A stretch of 43,506 bases of DNA, from the NCBI RefSeq assembly GCF_030272695.1, contig NZ_JARFYN010000057.1, positions 1 to 43,506 on the forward strand, read 5' to 3'. Of the stretch, positions 20,168-28,060 are shown piece by piece. The notes below the pieces were generated by a model. It saw only the letters and a program-made list of their open reading frames with translations. It ran no database searches and was not told the origin of the DNA. Source of the stretch: Martinezella calliandrae (GTDB taxonomy: Bacteria; Pseudomonadota; Alphaproteobacteria; Rhizobiales; Rhizobiaceae). Every line of letters starts with the position of its first letter. Positions within the stretch are counted from its first letter, which is position 1. A program made the translations under genes and the position numbers.

Positions 20168-21026
20168 GTCACCTCCATCATGTCCGATACCGTTATGCCT
20201 GCGGTTTGTCAGTGCGGAAAGAGCTCCCTCCTTAGCCGATTCTTCGGCAAACCGAATTTCCCCGGTGTGCCTTTCACCCTGTGCATCGGGGACGAAAGAC
20301 TGTGGAGCGTCGCTGATGGAATTGGAAATGCCGTTTGGTCATGCTTTCGATAAATAGCGGATATCGTCGGCAAACGACTCCGAAATCACAGCGGCGGCCG
20401 CCAACGTTTGGGCGAAACAGCTCCTCTTCTCCAGCCATAATCATAACAATCCGTTGCCTCGCGCAGACGGACGATTGGAGACGCATTGTAGACTCGCGGT
20501 GCATGGCAAGAATCTATGCTGGCGCTTTCGGTCGCGACTTCGTCCTGGCCGCCATCCGCCGTATCACCGAAAGGGGAAATTATGCGTCATGTAGATGGCA
20601 GCATCGAACATGCTGAAAATGAATTTGCCCGAGATGTGCCCATTCTGGAGGATGGAGGGTTACGGAGGCCTGGCAGGAGCGGGATGCATTATTCGGCTCA
20701 TTCGGGCTCGTTCGTCACTGAACCGCCGGTTGTTATATCGTAATTCATCCTATGCGGGTGGCGAAAAAGTTCCATTTAACGCCCATTCATGAGCTGGCCG
20801 AAATTATCATATTCGGGTGCAGTGGCTACACCAAACGATGCAGCTGAGCGATTGTGCATGGGCCTTCATTAGATGACGGCATTATTGATGCTCAACCAGC
20901 CCGCCGTACCGGAGCGCATAAAGCCGTTCACACGAAACGCTGCGCGGATCCCGCGTCAGGCGATGGTGGTCGGCGTCTCCGATCGTCGAGCTGATGTGAG
21001 CTGGCGCAGCATGAGGCTTTCTGGAT
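20168..21026. other. Long intergenic region, one weak small-ORF candidate
   Basis: About 860 bp between divergent DUF1993 and araC genes. The only frame with a plausible ribosome site is at 20582-20743 (listed separately). The remainder shows no protein family, no strong palindrome and no good copy of the shared promoter module. Decayed sequence is possible. Confidence 0.4.
20582..20743 (+). CDS. Possible 53-residue protein
   Basis: ATG at 20582 follows AAAGGGG with suitable spacing and opens 53 codons to a TAA. The product is acidic at first (HVDGSIEHAENEFARDVPIL) and then glycine/serine rich. I recognise no family. It stands alone between divergent genes. It may be a small gene or chance. 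Confidence 0.25.
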   Translation: MRHVDGSIEHAENEFARDVPILEDGGLRRPGRSGMHYSAHSGSFVTEPPVVIS

Positions 21027-22025
21027 ATGGCATGCGGACCGCTTTGGCGAATATCGCGAGCTGATCTCGACAAACTGATGGGGACGATGGAAGTGGAGTC
21101 GGCCCGCTTGTCCGAGTGCTTGTTCGCCGCGGGAGCCTGCGTCCACGTCGAGAGAGGCGACCTGCCAACCATACACTATTGTCTTACCGGTTCCGGTTTG
21201 ATCATCGTCGATGGCGAAACAGTAATCGAGCTCGTTCCGCACATGCTCGTCGTGACGCCGGCAAACACGTCGATCGAAATCGTCGCGGGCGGTTCACCAT
21301 TTGGCCGCTCTCGTTCTGGTCCCGGCAGCATTAAGAAAAGCATCTTCGTTCCTGGCTCCGTGCACCCCTACGAGATTGGCGAAGGCGAGGCATCGCTTGC
21401 GCTTGTCTGCGGTTGCTTCCATGCCGTTTACGGTCCGGGACTGGATCTCTTTGCTTCACTCGCTTCGCCGATCGTTGAAGCCTTTGATGCGTATGACCAG
21501 CTCGACCAAGTCATGAGCTATGCGATGGTCGAACTCGCTACGCACGAGATCGGTGGGGGTCCGATGGCGTCTGCGCTGTTCAAGCTGGTGCTGCTGACCC
21601 TGCTTCGCCGCTGTCTGACGTCATCAAACCATTGGGTAGAGCGCTTTTCGCTTTTGACTGATCCGCCAATAGCGCACGCATTCGCCGAAATGGCGTCACG
21701 TCCCGCGGCAGACTTTAGCGTTCAATCCCTGTGCAGATCGGTTGGGTTGAGCCGCTCGGCGTTCATGGCGAGATTCACGGCTGCGTTCGGTGAATCCGCG
21801 ATGTCTGTCCTCAGACGTCTTCGCATGCGGCATGCAGCGAACCTGCTGGCTGCCAATGCACTCTCCATCGAACAGGTCGCACTTCAGGCTGGCTATCAGA
21901 GCCGCAGCAGCTTCACTAGAACCTTCCGGCAGCACTACGGGACCGTCCCTTCAGACTATCGGTCAGAAGCCAAACGTGTCCTGGTCGCGTATGAGACCGA
22001 AGACAGCGGTGCCCAGACTGATTAG
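21027..22025 (+). CDS. AraC family regulator with cupin_6-type sensor domain, copy 1
   Basis: 332 residues (an alternative ATG at 21078 would remove 17). The N-terminal half is the AraC_binding/cupin_6 domain: HYCLTGSGLIIVDGETVIELVPHMLVVTPANTSIEI. The C-terminal DNA-binding region shows FSVQSLCRSVGLSRSAFMARF and LSIEQVALQAGYQSRSSFTRTFRQHYG. It is a close paralogue of the protein at 39822, with matching motifs NHWVERFSLLTD / QQWTERFSILAD. Rhizobial members often regulate adjacent oxidoreductase or efflux genes. The next gene is on the opposite strand and convergent, so no neighbour target is obvious. It is a candidate regulator for the shared promoter module, without direct proof. Confidence 0.92.
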   Translation: MACGPLWRISRADLDKLMGTMEVESARLSECLFAAGACVHVERGDLPTIHYCLTGSGLIIVDGETVIELVPHMLVVTPANTSIEIVAGGSPFGRSRSGPGSIKKSIFVPGSVHPYEIGEGEASLALVCGCFHAVYGPGLDLFASLASPIVEAFDAYDQLDQVMSYAMVELATHEIGGGPMASALFKLVLLTLLRRCLTSSNHWVERFSLLTDPPIAHAFAEMASRPAADFSVQSLCRSVGLSRSAFMARFTAAFGESAMSVLRRLRMRHAANLLAANALSIEQVALQAGYQSRSSFTRTFRQHYGTVPSDYRSEAKRVLVAYETEDSGAQTD

Positions 22026-22148
22026 CTGCCGTCGGCCCTTTGTCTCAGGAGCTAGGAAAATCCTGTGGCTCCGGACGAATGGATCACCAACTTCGGTTAG
22101 TCGCTGCTTTCAGATGCGGCCAACCTCTCAAAAGCGGCAGTCCGTCCA

Positions 22149-22430
22149 TTACCTTACATCCACGCCTCTCCAGAAGGCGACGTAACCTTTGATGGCCGCG
22201 GCGGCATCGGATGGATGAGCGTAATACCATGCCGCGTCTTCATTGGTTTTTCCGTCGACGATAAGCGAATAGTAATTCGCGAGGCCCTTCCATGGACACC
22301 GGCTGGTCGTCGCACTCCGCGTGAGATATTGCGTATTGACGGATTCGGGCGGGAAATAGTGGTTGCCTTCGACGACAACGGTCTTGTCCGATTTTGCGAT
22401 CACTGTGCCGTTCCATGTCGCGGTTGCCAT
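22149..22430 (-). CDS. DUF427 family protein
   Basis: 93 residues, the normal single-domain length. The signature is ATWNGTVIAKSDKTVVVEGNHYFPPESV, then TSRCPWKGLANYYSLIVDGK and AAWYYAHPSDAAAAIKGYVAFW. DUF427 is a small beta-rich cytoplasmic domain of unknown activity, with conserved Trp, Lys and Tyr around a possible ligand pocket. It is the last gene of a minus-strand series behind transaldolase (103 bp apart). The ATG follows GAGGAATGAGAA. A 6-codon ORF overlaps that ribosome site. Confidence 0.92.
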   Translation of the reverse strand: MATATWNGTVIAKSDKTVVVEGNHYFPPESVNTQYLTRSATTSRCPWKGLANYYSLIVDGKTNEDAAWYYAHPSDAAAAIKGYVAFWRGVDVR

Positions 22431-22533
22431 TTCTCATTCCTCATTCCTCTTCATGCGATAAGAGCCGATCTCGCCAGGGCTGGAAGCCGTCGGCACAGAG
22501 TGGACGCCATCTTTAAGATGGTCCCAGAGCCGA

Positions 22534-23562
22534 CTATTGGAGCTGCCTGTCAATTCGTGCGCGCAGCGCCTGCAGGTCCTTTGCGAATATTCGGATGCCC
22601 TCGGCCAATTTCTCGGTGGCCATAGCATCTTCATTCATGATCCAGCGGAAGGTGACCTCATCGATCGGCTCGCTGGGCGTCGGATGCTTGATGTCGACCG
22701 CTTCCTCGCTGACAAACCAGTGGCAAATGGCATCCGCTTGCTGCCGCAGCGGTTGCTCGGGATGCACGCCAGGCTTCAATGCTCTCTGAAGCGGATCGCT
22801 GTTCGATTCCAAGGCATCGAGAAGGTTTGGCGCGATCGTAAGTCGGTCGCAGCCGGCAAGCGCCTCAATTTGACCGATATTCCGGAACGATGCGGCCATG
22901 ACGATCGTTTCAATGCCTTCGGTCTTGAAATGGTTGTAGATGTCACGAACGGATCGGACACCCGGGTCTTCCCCGGCCGTGAAATCCCTGCCTTCGACTT
23001 TCTTGTACCAATCATAAATGCGCCCAACGAACGGTGAGATCAGGAATGCGCCGGCGTCGGCGCTCGCGATGGCCTGCGCGCGGTTCAACAAGAGCGTCAT
23101 GTTGCATTTTACGCCCTCCCGCTGCAGGATCTCGGCCGCGCGTATCCCTTCCCAGGTCGAGGCGAGTTTGATGAGGACCCGGTCCCGCTCGATACCCCGC
23201 TGCTCGTAGTCGGCTATGATTTGGCGAGCCTTGGCGGTTGAGGCCACGACATTGAAGGAGAGGTTGGCGTCAACCTCGGTCGAGACGTATCCAGGCACTC
23301 GACGCAAAAGCTCGATGCCGACAGAAATCGCCAAGCGGTCTGCGGTCGCCGCCGCAATTCGCGAGGGATCGCCGTTACACTTGCGTCCCCATGACAGCGC
23401 TTCTTGGACGACCTCCCTGTAAGGTTCGCTTTCTATGGCCTTGAGGACGATGGTCGGGTTCGTGGTGCAGTCGACTGGCTTCAGCCGCGCGACGGCTTCG
23501 AGATCACCGGTATCGGCGACAATCGTCGACATTGTGCGTAACTGTTCAAGTTTTGATGTCAT
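22534..23562 (-). CDS. tal: Transaldolase
   Basis: 342 residues, TalB class (E. coli TalB is 317). The TIM barrel signatures are VDCTTNPTIVLKAI near the N-terminus and the Schiff-base region RVLIKLASTWEGIRAAEIL, whose Lys forms the covalent dihydroxyacetone intermediate. LISPFVGRIYDWYKK and VMAASFRN follow. It moves a three-carbon unit between sedoheptulose-7-P and glyceraldehyde-3-P in the non-oxidative pentose phosphate pathway. It lies 48 bp behind egtB on the same strand, and transketolase is 5.4 kb away. Together they would recycle sugars towards NADPH supply during oxidative stress. Confidence 0.96.
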   Translation of the reverse strand: MTSKLEQLRTMSTIVADTGDLEAVARLKPVDCTTNPTIVLKAIESEPYREVVQEALSWGRKCNGDPSRIAAATADRLAISVGIELLRRVPGYVSTEVDANLSFNVVASTAKARQIIADYEQRGIERDRVLIKLASTWEGIRAAEILQREGVKCNMTLLLNRAQAIASADAGAFLISPFVGRIYDWYKKVEGRDFTAGEDPGVRSVRDIYNHFKTEGIETIVMAASFRNIGQIEALAGCDRLTIAPNLLDALESNSDPLQRALKPGVHPEQPLRQQADAICHWFVSEEAVDIKHPTPSEPIDEVTFRWIMNEDAMATEKLAEGIRIFAKDLQALRARIDRQLQ

Positions 23563-23610
23563 GTTCTTTTCCTTCAGATTGGCATCAAAGCATCTCGGCT
23601 TGCGGGCCCC

Positions 23611-24888
23611 TTACGCATCCTCGGCAAGCCTCAGCCCCGAAAACTGCCATCGGGCATGCCCGGGGAAGAAATTTCGGTAACTCGCGCGCATATGCCCTGG
23701 CGGCGTTATGCAGGAGCCTCCGCGAAGCACGAATTGGCCCGACATGAATTTGCCGTTGTACTCGCCGACGGCGCCCTCAACGGTGCGAAACCGCGGATAG
23801 GGCAAGAACGCGCTTCGGGTCCACTCCCAGACATCCCCGAACATCTGTTGAAGACCGCCTACATGAGGGGATGCCGGCTTGGGACGAAGACAATGCGTAT
23901 CGAGGAAATTGCCTTGGATTACGATCCCCCGAGCCGCGGTTTCCCACTCGAACTCCGTTGGAAGGCGCTTTCCGGACCATGTGGCGAACGCGTCCGCCTC
24001 GAAATAACTTATGTGAGTGACCGGCGCGGTGGGATCGAGCGGCTGGAAACCTCTCAGTGTCATTGTCCATTTTTGTCCGTCGCGCTCCTCCCAGTAGAGA
24101 GGTTGCGACCATCCTTCGGCCTGTACTTTTGCCCAACCCTCCGACAGCCAAAGGAGCGACTTCTTATAGCCGCCGTCATTGACGAAGTCCGCCCACTCGG
24201 CATTCGTGACAAGGCGATCGGCAAGCCGGAAGGGTTCTACCAGGACGCGATGTCGCGGGCCTTCGCTGTCGAACGCAAATCCAACTGGTCCATGCCCAAT
24301 CTCAACGATCGCTTCGTCGAACGTGGTGAAGAAGAGCGGCAGTCGATCAGCAGTCTCCACGGTGACAGGCCCAGGATCACGATAAGCCGGATGAAGTGGA
24401 TTCTGGGCGAAGAGATGCAAGATGTCAGTGAGCAAGAGTTCCTGATGCTGCTGCTCGTGATGACAGCCGAGCTCGACCAGCTCTGTAATGCGCCGGCCCG
24501 CAGTTGTACGCAGTAGCGCGTCGAGGGCATCGTCGACATGCTTTCGATAATCCAGAATGTGGCTCAACGCGGGCCTTGTGATCATTCCACGTCGCGGCCG
24601 CGGCTGACGCGCTCCGAGCGTTTCGTAATACGAGTTGAAGAGAAAATGGAAATCCTCGTCAAAGGTCTTGTACGCCGAGACAAATGGCTTCAGCACCATC
24701 GCTTCGAAGAACCAGGTCGTATGTGCGAGGTGCCATTTAGCCGGGCTCGCGTCGGGCATAGATTGTACCGTCGCATCTGCATCGGACAGCGGCTCGGCAA
24801 GTCTTTCACTGGTCTGGCGAACGTCGTGAAAGAACATATGAAGAGCATCTGGCTCAAGCGCCGTCTGGAAGAGCTGCGAAGTTTTCAT
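23611..24888 (-). CDS. egtB: Ergothioneine biosynthesis protein EgtB (sulfoxide synthase)
   Basis: 425 residues from the ATG at 24888. The DinB-like N-terminal domain supplies iron ligands: WHLAHTTWFFE and HHEQQHQELLLTDI. The FGE-sulfatase/C-type lectin domain follows with RHRVLVEPFRLADRLVTNAEWADF and, at the C-terminus, FVLRGGSCITPPGHMRASYRNFF. EgtB is a non-heme iron enzyme joining hercynine with a thiol donor (gamma-Glu-Cys or Cys) through oxygen to form the sulfoxide precursor of ergothioneine, an antioxidant. EgtD, the hercynine-forming methyltransferase that usually sits next to egtB, is not in this window. It lies 92 bp after the dehydrogenase gene and 48 bp before tal. Confidence 0.95.
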   Translation of the reverse strand: MKTSQLFQTALEPDALHMFFHDVRQTSERLAEPLSDADATVQSMPDASPAKWHLAHTTWFFEAMVLKPFVSAYKTFDEDFHFLFNSYYETLGARQPRPRRGMITRPALSHILDYRKHVDDALDALLRTTAGRRITELVELGCHHEQQHQELLLTDILHLFAQNPLHPAYRDPGPVTVETADRLPLFFTTFDEAIVEIGHGPVGFAFDSEGPRHRVLVEPFRLADRLVTNAEWADFVNDGGYKKSLLWLSEGWAKVQAEGWSQPLYWEERDGQKWTMTLRGFQPLDPTAPVTHISYFEADAFATWSGKRLPTEFEWETAARGIVIQGNFLDTHCLRPKPASPHVGGLQQMFGDVWEWTRSAFLPYPRFRTVEGAVGEYNGKFMSGQFVLRGGSCITPPGHMRASYRNFFPGHARWQFSGLRLAEDA

Positions 24889-24980
24889 GGCAAGGCCTCT
24901 CAAGAGTTTTTGCGCCAGCTACCGAAGCCTGGAGGTCGCAATGATCAACGAGGAGGGCAGAGTGGCCCTCCCCGGAGTCC

Positions 24981-25898
24981 TCACGGACGAACGCGGATGA
25001 TCGTCTTTCCCGAGCGTCGCTCGGTCGGGTTGAAGGCGGCGACGGCTTCTTCGAGGGTCGCGATGGTGCCGATGTTCGTGCGCAGTCGCCCGTCGCGCAC
25101 CCGCTGGACGATCTCAACCAGTTGTGCGCGATCGGCCTCGACAACGAAGTCGACCGCCAAGCCGTCAGCGGGTCGCGCCTCTGCCGGTCCAACGATGGTC
25201 ACCAGTGTTCCTCCGGCTCGGATCAGCGCAGCAGACTGTTTTTGTATGTCGCCACCGATGACATCGAACACTAGATCGACGCCGCCGATATCTTTCAGGG
25301 CGTCCTTCTCGAGGTCGACGAATTCATTTGCGCCGAAGTCGAGCGCCTTCTGACGGTCGGCGCCGCGTCCGGTACCGATGACATAGGCGCCGGCTTCGCG
25401 GGCGAGCTGCGTCACCATCGTCCCGACTGCGCCGGCGGCGCCATGCGCCAGCACACTTTGCCCTGCCTGAAGACGGCCGTGCTGGAACAATCCCTGCCAC
25501 GCGGTCAGGCCGGAGATCGGCAGGCTGGCACCCATCGTAAAGTCGACGTCGCCTGGCAGCGGCGCCAGGTTGCGTGCCTCGATCGCCACATATTCCGCGA
25601 GCGTGCCATCGCGGTACCAGTCGGCGAGGCCGAACACCCGCTGTCCGACCGACAGACCCGTCGTGCCATAGCCAAGCGCGGTCACCACTCCGGCCAGTTC
25701 GTGGCCTGGGATCGTCGGTGTCCGGTCACGGTCGACACGATCGGTCCAGGTCGGGGGCCATGTCAGCTCGGTCGGGACGAATCCCGACGCATGAATCTCA
25801 ACGATGACGTCGTTTATCGCCGGCTGCGGCACGGGCCGCTCCATCAGCTTCATCCCGGCCGTTCCGGCAGCCTCATCCGTTACTACGATCGCCTTCAT
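24981..25898 (-). CDS. NADP-dependent oxidoreductase, zinc-type alcohol dehydrogenase-like (quinone oxidoreductase group)
   Basis: 305 residues. The medium-chain dehydrogenase pattern is visible: PGHELAGVVTALGYGTTGLSVGQRVFG, then the cofactor-binding GQSVLAHGAAGAVGTMVTQLAREAGAYVIGTG. The zinc-binding His/Cys set is absent, as in the quinone-oxidoreductase/enoyl-reductase branch. It likely reduces quinones or unsaturated carbonyls using NADPH. The ATG overlaps the stop of an 11-codon leader (ATGA), which follows the shared promoter module at 25957. It is the first gene of a likely operon with egtB, tal and DUF427. A degenerate copy of its 3' end is at 7197. Confidence 0.94.
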   Translation of the reverse strand: MKAIVVTDEAAGTAGMKLMERPVPQPAINDVIVEIHASGFVPTELTWPPTWTDRVDRDRTPTIPGHELAGVVTALGYGTTGLSVGQRVFGLADWYRDGTLAEYVAIEARNLAPLPGDVDFTMGASLPISGLTAWQGLFQHGRLQAGQSVLAHGAAGAVGTMVTQLAREAGAYVIGTGRGADRQKALDFGANEFVDLEKDALKDIGGVDLVFDVIGGDIQKQSAALIRAGGTLVTIVGPAEARPADGLAVDFVVEADRAQLVEIVQRVRDGRLRTNIGTIATLEEAVAAFNPTERRSGKTIIRVRP

Positions 25899-25930
25899 CG
25901 TCCATCTCCCTGTCTATGGTATATGGTCAT
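25895..25930 (-). CDS. 11-residue leader ORF coupled to the NADP-dependent oxidoreductase
   Basis: ATG at 25930 after AAAGGA opens 11 codons (MTIYHRQGDGR), and its TGA overlaps the dehydrogenase ATG as ATGA. The ATG is 26 nt after the -10 of the promoter module. The overlap suggests translational coupling. The peptide is too short to assign. Confidence 0.45.
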   Translation of the reverse strand: MTIYHRQGDGR

Positions 25931-25956
25931 CTTTCGAATTCCTTTGCAGATGTTCG

Positions 25957-26012
25957 AAAATAGGGCGGGGAAATTCGATGGTCCAATGACCAGCGGCTAT
26001 GGAATCGATGCC
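25957..26012 (-). promoter_or_regulatory. Shared promoter module, copy f (upstream of ADH-egtB-tal)
   Basis: On the minus strand: GGCAT (26012-26008), 17 bp, GTCAT (25990-25986) whose last T begins TTGGAC (25986-25981), 18 bp, TATTTT (25962-25957). The upstream half holds ATCGATTCCAT. It is ~80% identical to the copy at 15998-16053 across about 95 bp, extending through the ribosome site of the leader ORF. Confidence 0.62.
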
Positions 26013-26083
26013 ATCAGCGCAGCGCAAAAAACAACGGGCGGTGCAAACATATGTTTCGCACGTCAAAAGGGAGCGATATCCGG

Positions 26084-26341
26084 ATGGAGGCTGCTGATTT
26101 CGAGGAGGTGCTGCGAGCGCTTCCCGAGGGTTATAGCGAAGCGATCTACGAGGGACGGCGCTATGGCGTGAGCCTTCGCCGATCCGTTGATGGACGAAGT
26201 AGCAGTTTGTTCGCGCGAGAATTGGCCGGAACAGACGTTGTCAGTTTCAACCTTTATCGCCTGGACCGGGCAATGTATCTCTCAAACCATGTGAGATGTC
26301 TGCGGAAAATGTCAGAGACTTTGTCTTGGGCTTTCGATTGA
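26084..26341 (+). CDS. Small rhizobial hypothetical protein, C-terminus probably frameshifted
   Basis: 85 residues from the ATG at 26084, chosen for the AAGGGAG about 11 nt upstream. The body reads FEEVLRALPEGYSEAIYEGRRYG and SSLFARELAGTDVVSFNLYRL, which I associate with a widespread small rhizobial protein of unknown role. After MYL at 26277 the frame looks wrong. Skipping one CT of the TCTCTC run lets it continue as LKPCEMSAENVRDFVLGFRL to a stop at 26355, which resembles the expected end of the family far better. So either a 2-nt insertion disabled the tail or this is a sequence error. It is transcribed divergently from the dehydrogenase. Confidence 0.65.
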   Translation: MEAADFEEVLRALPEGYSEAIYEGRRYGVSLRRSVDGRSSSLFARELAGTDVVSFNLYRLDRAMYLSNHVRCLRKMSETLSWAFD

Positions 26342-26440
26342 GTGCATCTCGCTGACGCTTCACCGGGCCGTTTCGACCATGTGCTCCAAGAGGGCACGGA
26401 AGCCGTCGTCGCGGCGGCATCATTGGCGCCGTAACACACG

Positions 26441-26496
26441 GGAATGGAAACCATAGCTGTCGGACATTTCCCAGTGAAATCGCACTGACTTAGTCT
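26441..26496 (+). promoter_or_regulatory. Shared promoter module, copy a (upstream of small ORF and peroxiredoxin-like gene)
   Basis: GGAAT (26441-26445), 17 bp, GACAT (26463-26467) whose last T begins TTTCCC (26467-26472), 18 bp, TAGTCT (26491-26496). The 11-mer ATGGAAACCAT is a perfect dyad with a 3-nt centre. A GTG start lies 24 nt after the -10 at 26521. Confidence 0.55.
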
Positions 26497-26520
26497 CGCC
26501 CCAGAACGGCTCAGTCGCGA

Positions 26521-26658
26521 GTGGATGAGTTATGGGCGTTTGCGCACGTCGCCCTTCGCTCGCAGCTAGGCGTGGACCGCGGTGAAATCAACGAGTGGTA
26601 TCGCGCGCACCGTATGTCCACCCCTGGTCCTTGGGTTGAAAACGTACTTAAGCAATAA
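26521..26658 (+). CDS. 45-residue small protein preceding the peroxiredoxin-like gene
   Basis: A GTG at 26521 opens 45 codons (VDELWAFAHVALRSQLGVDR at the start, WVENVLKQ at the end) and stops 14 nt before the ribosome site and ATG of the next gene. Codon use and amino-acid mix (Trp, Tyr, amphipathic helix) look coding. The GTG is 24 nt after the -10 of the shared module, the same distance as in the msrB copy. The ribosome site is weak. The family is unknown. It could also be a remnant of a larger gene. Confidence 0.42.
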   Translation: MDELWAFAHVALRSQLGVDRGEINEWYRAHRMSTPGPWVENVLKQ

Positions 26659-26672
26659 CTACGGAGAAGAGA

Positions 26673-27206
26673 ATGCTGCTGCCTCGTCGACCAGTTCCCG
26701 AACTACGCGTGCCGACCCTTGCTCATGGCGACTTTGATCTTGCCGCCGACGCACCGAAACTATTTACGTTGATATGCTTTTATCGCGGTCTCCATTGCCC
26801 GGTTTGCCTCAAATATCTGCGCGACCTAGAATCGCTGATCCCTGAATATGAGCGCCGCGGCACAAAGGTCATCGCCGTCAGCTCCGACGTTCGCGAGCGC
26901 GCTCAGGAAATGGCGAGCAAGGTCGGCACCAATCTGCGATTCGGATATTCGCTGCCGCTCACGGTTGCCCGCCGATGGGGACTCTATATTTCCTCGTCGC
27001 GTGGAAAGTCATCAATTAACGTCGAAGAGCCGCCGCTATTTTCGGAGCCAGGCGTGCTCCTCGTCCGACCGGATGGTACTTTGTATTACGGCGCGGTTCA
27101 AACAATGCCGTTCGCACGTCCGCTGTTCTCGGAGTTGCTTCAGGCAATCGACTTCGCAGTCGTCAACGATTATCCTGCCCGTGGCGAGTATGACGGCCCG
27201 CTCTGA
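26673..27206 (+). CDS. Peroxiredoxin-like AhpC/TSA protein with CxxC
   Basis: 177 residues. The thioredoxin-like fold shows APKLFTLICFYRGLHCPVCLKYL, with a CPVC active site, followed by KVIAVSSDVRERAQEMASKV and the late strand pair GVLLVRPDGTLYYGAV. It is typical of the redoxin subgroup annotated as peroxiredoxin-like in rhizobia. It probably reduces peroxides or disulfides in the cytoplasm; no signal is seen. The ATG follows GGAGAAGAGA. It appears co-transcribed with the 45-residue ORF from the module at 26441. Confidence 0.87.
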   Translation: MLLPRRPVPELRVPTLAHGDFDLAADAPKLFTLICFYRGLHCPVCLKYLRDLESLIPEYERRGTKVIAVSSDVRERAQEMASKVGTNLRFGYSLPLTVARRWGLYISSSRGKSSINVEEPPLFSEPGVLLVRPDGTLYYGAVQTMPFARPLFSELLQAIDFAVVNDYPARGEYDGPL

Positions 27207-27419
27207 GCGTCCGCCGGCTTAGCTGCTACCGGACCAGTGATCACACATGTGTTTGGTCAGTTACAAGCATACTCCGGGATTCGCGACTCAACTGAACCCC
27301 ATATCAAGGCTCGGAAGCTCCCGATTACGAATGAGATGCTCCGGCAGCTGTAACCGATGCTCGGTAAGCTGCAGGAGCCAGACCTATTGCGAGGAACGAG
27401 GTTCCTCAAGGAGGTAACG

Positions 27420-27863
27420 ATGGACAAGAATATCATCAAAAAGACGATGTTTTCGCTTGAAGGTATGGCGCTTCAAAGCGCCCGCGAAAAATACTTCGAC
27501 TATATTGCTAATGCTCGGCTCGACCGAAGCGAACCGATCGAAAACGATGAGCAGGCCCAGGCGGAAATCGCCAGTGATCTTTCCGAAGCTCTGGACGATA
27601 CCCTCCACGATCATACCGATAAGCTCGACAAGTTGAGGGAGGTCGACTTCGGGCCAAAGTCGACCGTCACTGAAGGAGCGATCGTGCGGCTCTCTGGGCG
27701 ATACTTCGTCATTGCCGTCTCCACCGGCAAATTCATATGCGATGGTCGAGAGGTCATGGGGATTTCCACAAAGGCCCCGATTTTCGAGGCGATCGAAGGA
27801 GCACGGGCCGGCGAGACCGTGGAGTTCAACGGAAGGAAGCTTGTGATCGAGGACGTAGCGTAG
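27420..27863 (+). CDS. Small protein with a GreA/GreB-like C-terminal domain
   Basis: 147 residues from the ATG at 27420 behind CAAGGAGGTAACG. The N-terminal ~75 residues are helical and acidic (NDEQAQAEIASDLSEALDD), as in the short coiled coil of Gre-type proteins. The C-terminal half (VTEGAIVRLSGRYFVIAVST, then MGISTKAPIFEAIEGARAGE and KLVIEDVA) follows the FKBP-like C domain of GreA/GreB/Rnk that docks in the RNA polymerase secondary channel. The length and the variant tip suggest a Gre paralogue rather than GreA itself. An RNA-polymerase role is inference from domain likeness. It stands alone. Confidence 0.72.
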   Translation: MDKNIIKKTMFSLEGMALQSAREKYFDYIANARLDRSEPIENDEQAQAEIASDLSEALDDTLHDHTDKLDKLREVDFGPKSTVTEGAIVRLSGRYFVIAVSTGKFICDGREVMGISTKAPIFEAIEGARAGETVEFNGRKLVIEDVA

Positions 27864-28060
27864 CGAGACCTCCGCTGTTGCCTGGCGACTTCCCATCTCC
27901 AGGCCGCAACCCTCGACTCGCCTCCGTCTCTCGGCAGCAGTAGCTAAGTAGATTCCGCATTTGATGGGATCTTGCCGCTTGAGAGCAAGGAGGCGCTCTA
28001 GCATTTTTCAGACGCTGATCGGACTGCTAGTTTTACCGCAATAATCAATTGGAAAACCTG

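Noticed and set aside
20300..20360. Partial module-like sequence upstream of DUF1993 copy 1
   Set aside because: GGCAT and ATTCCAT occur, but with 3 extra bases and no GTCATTGG part or promoter hexamers.
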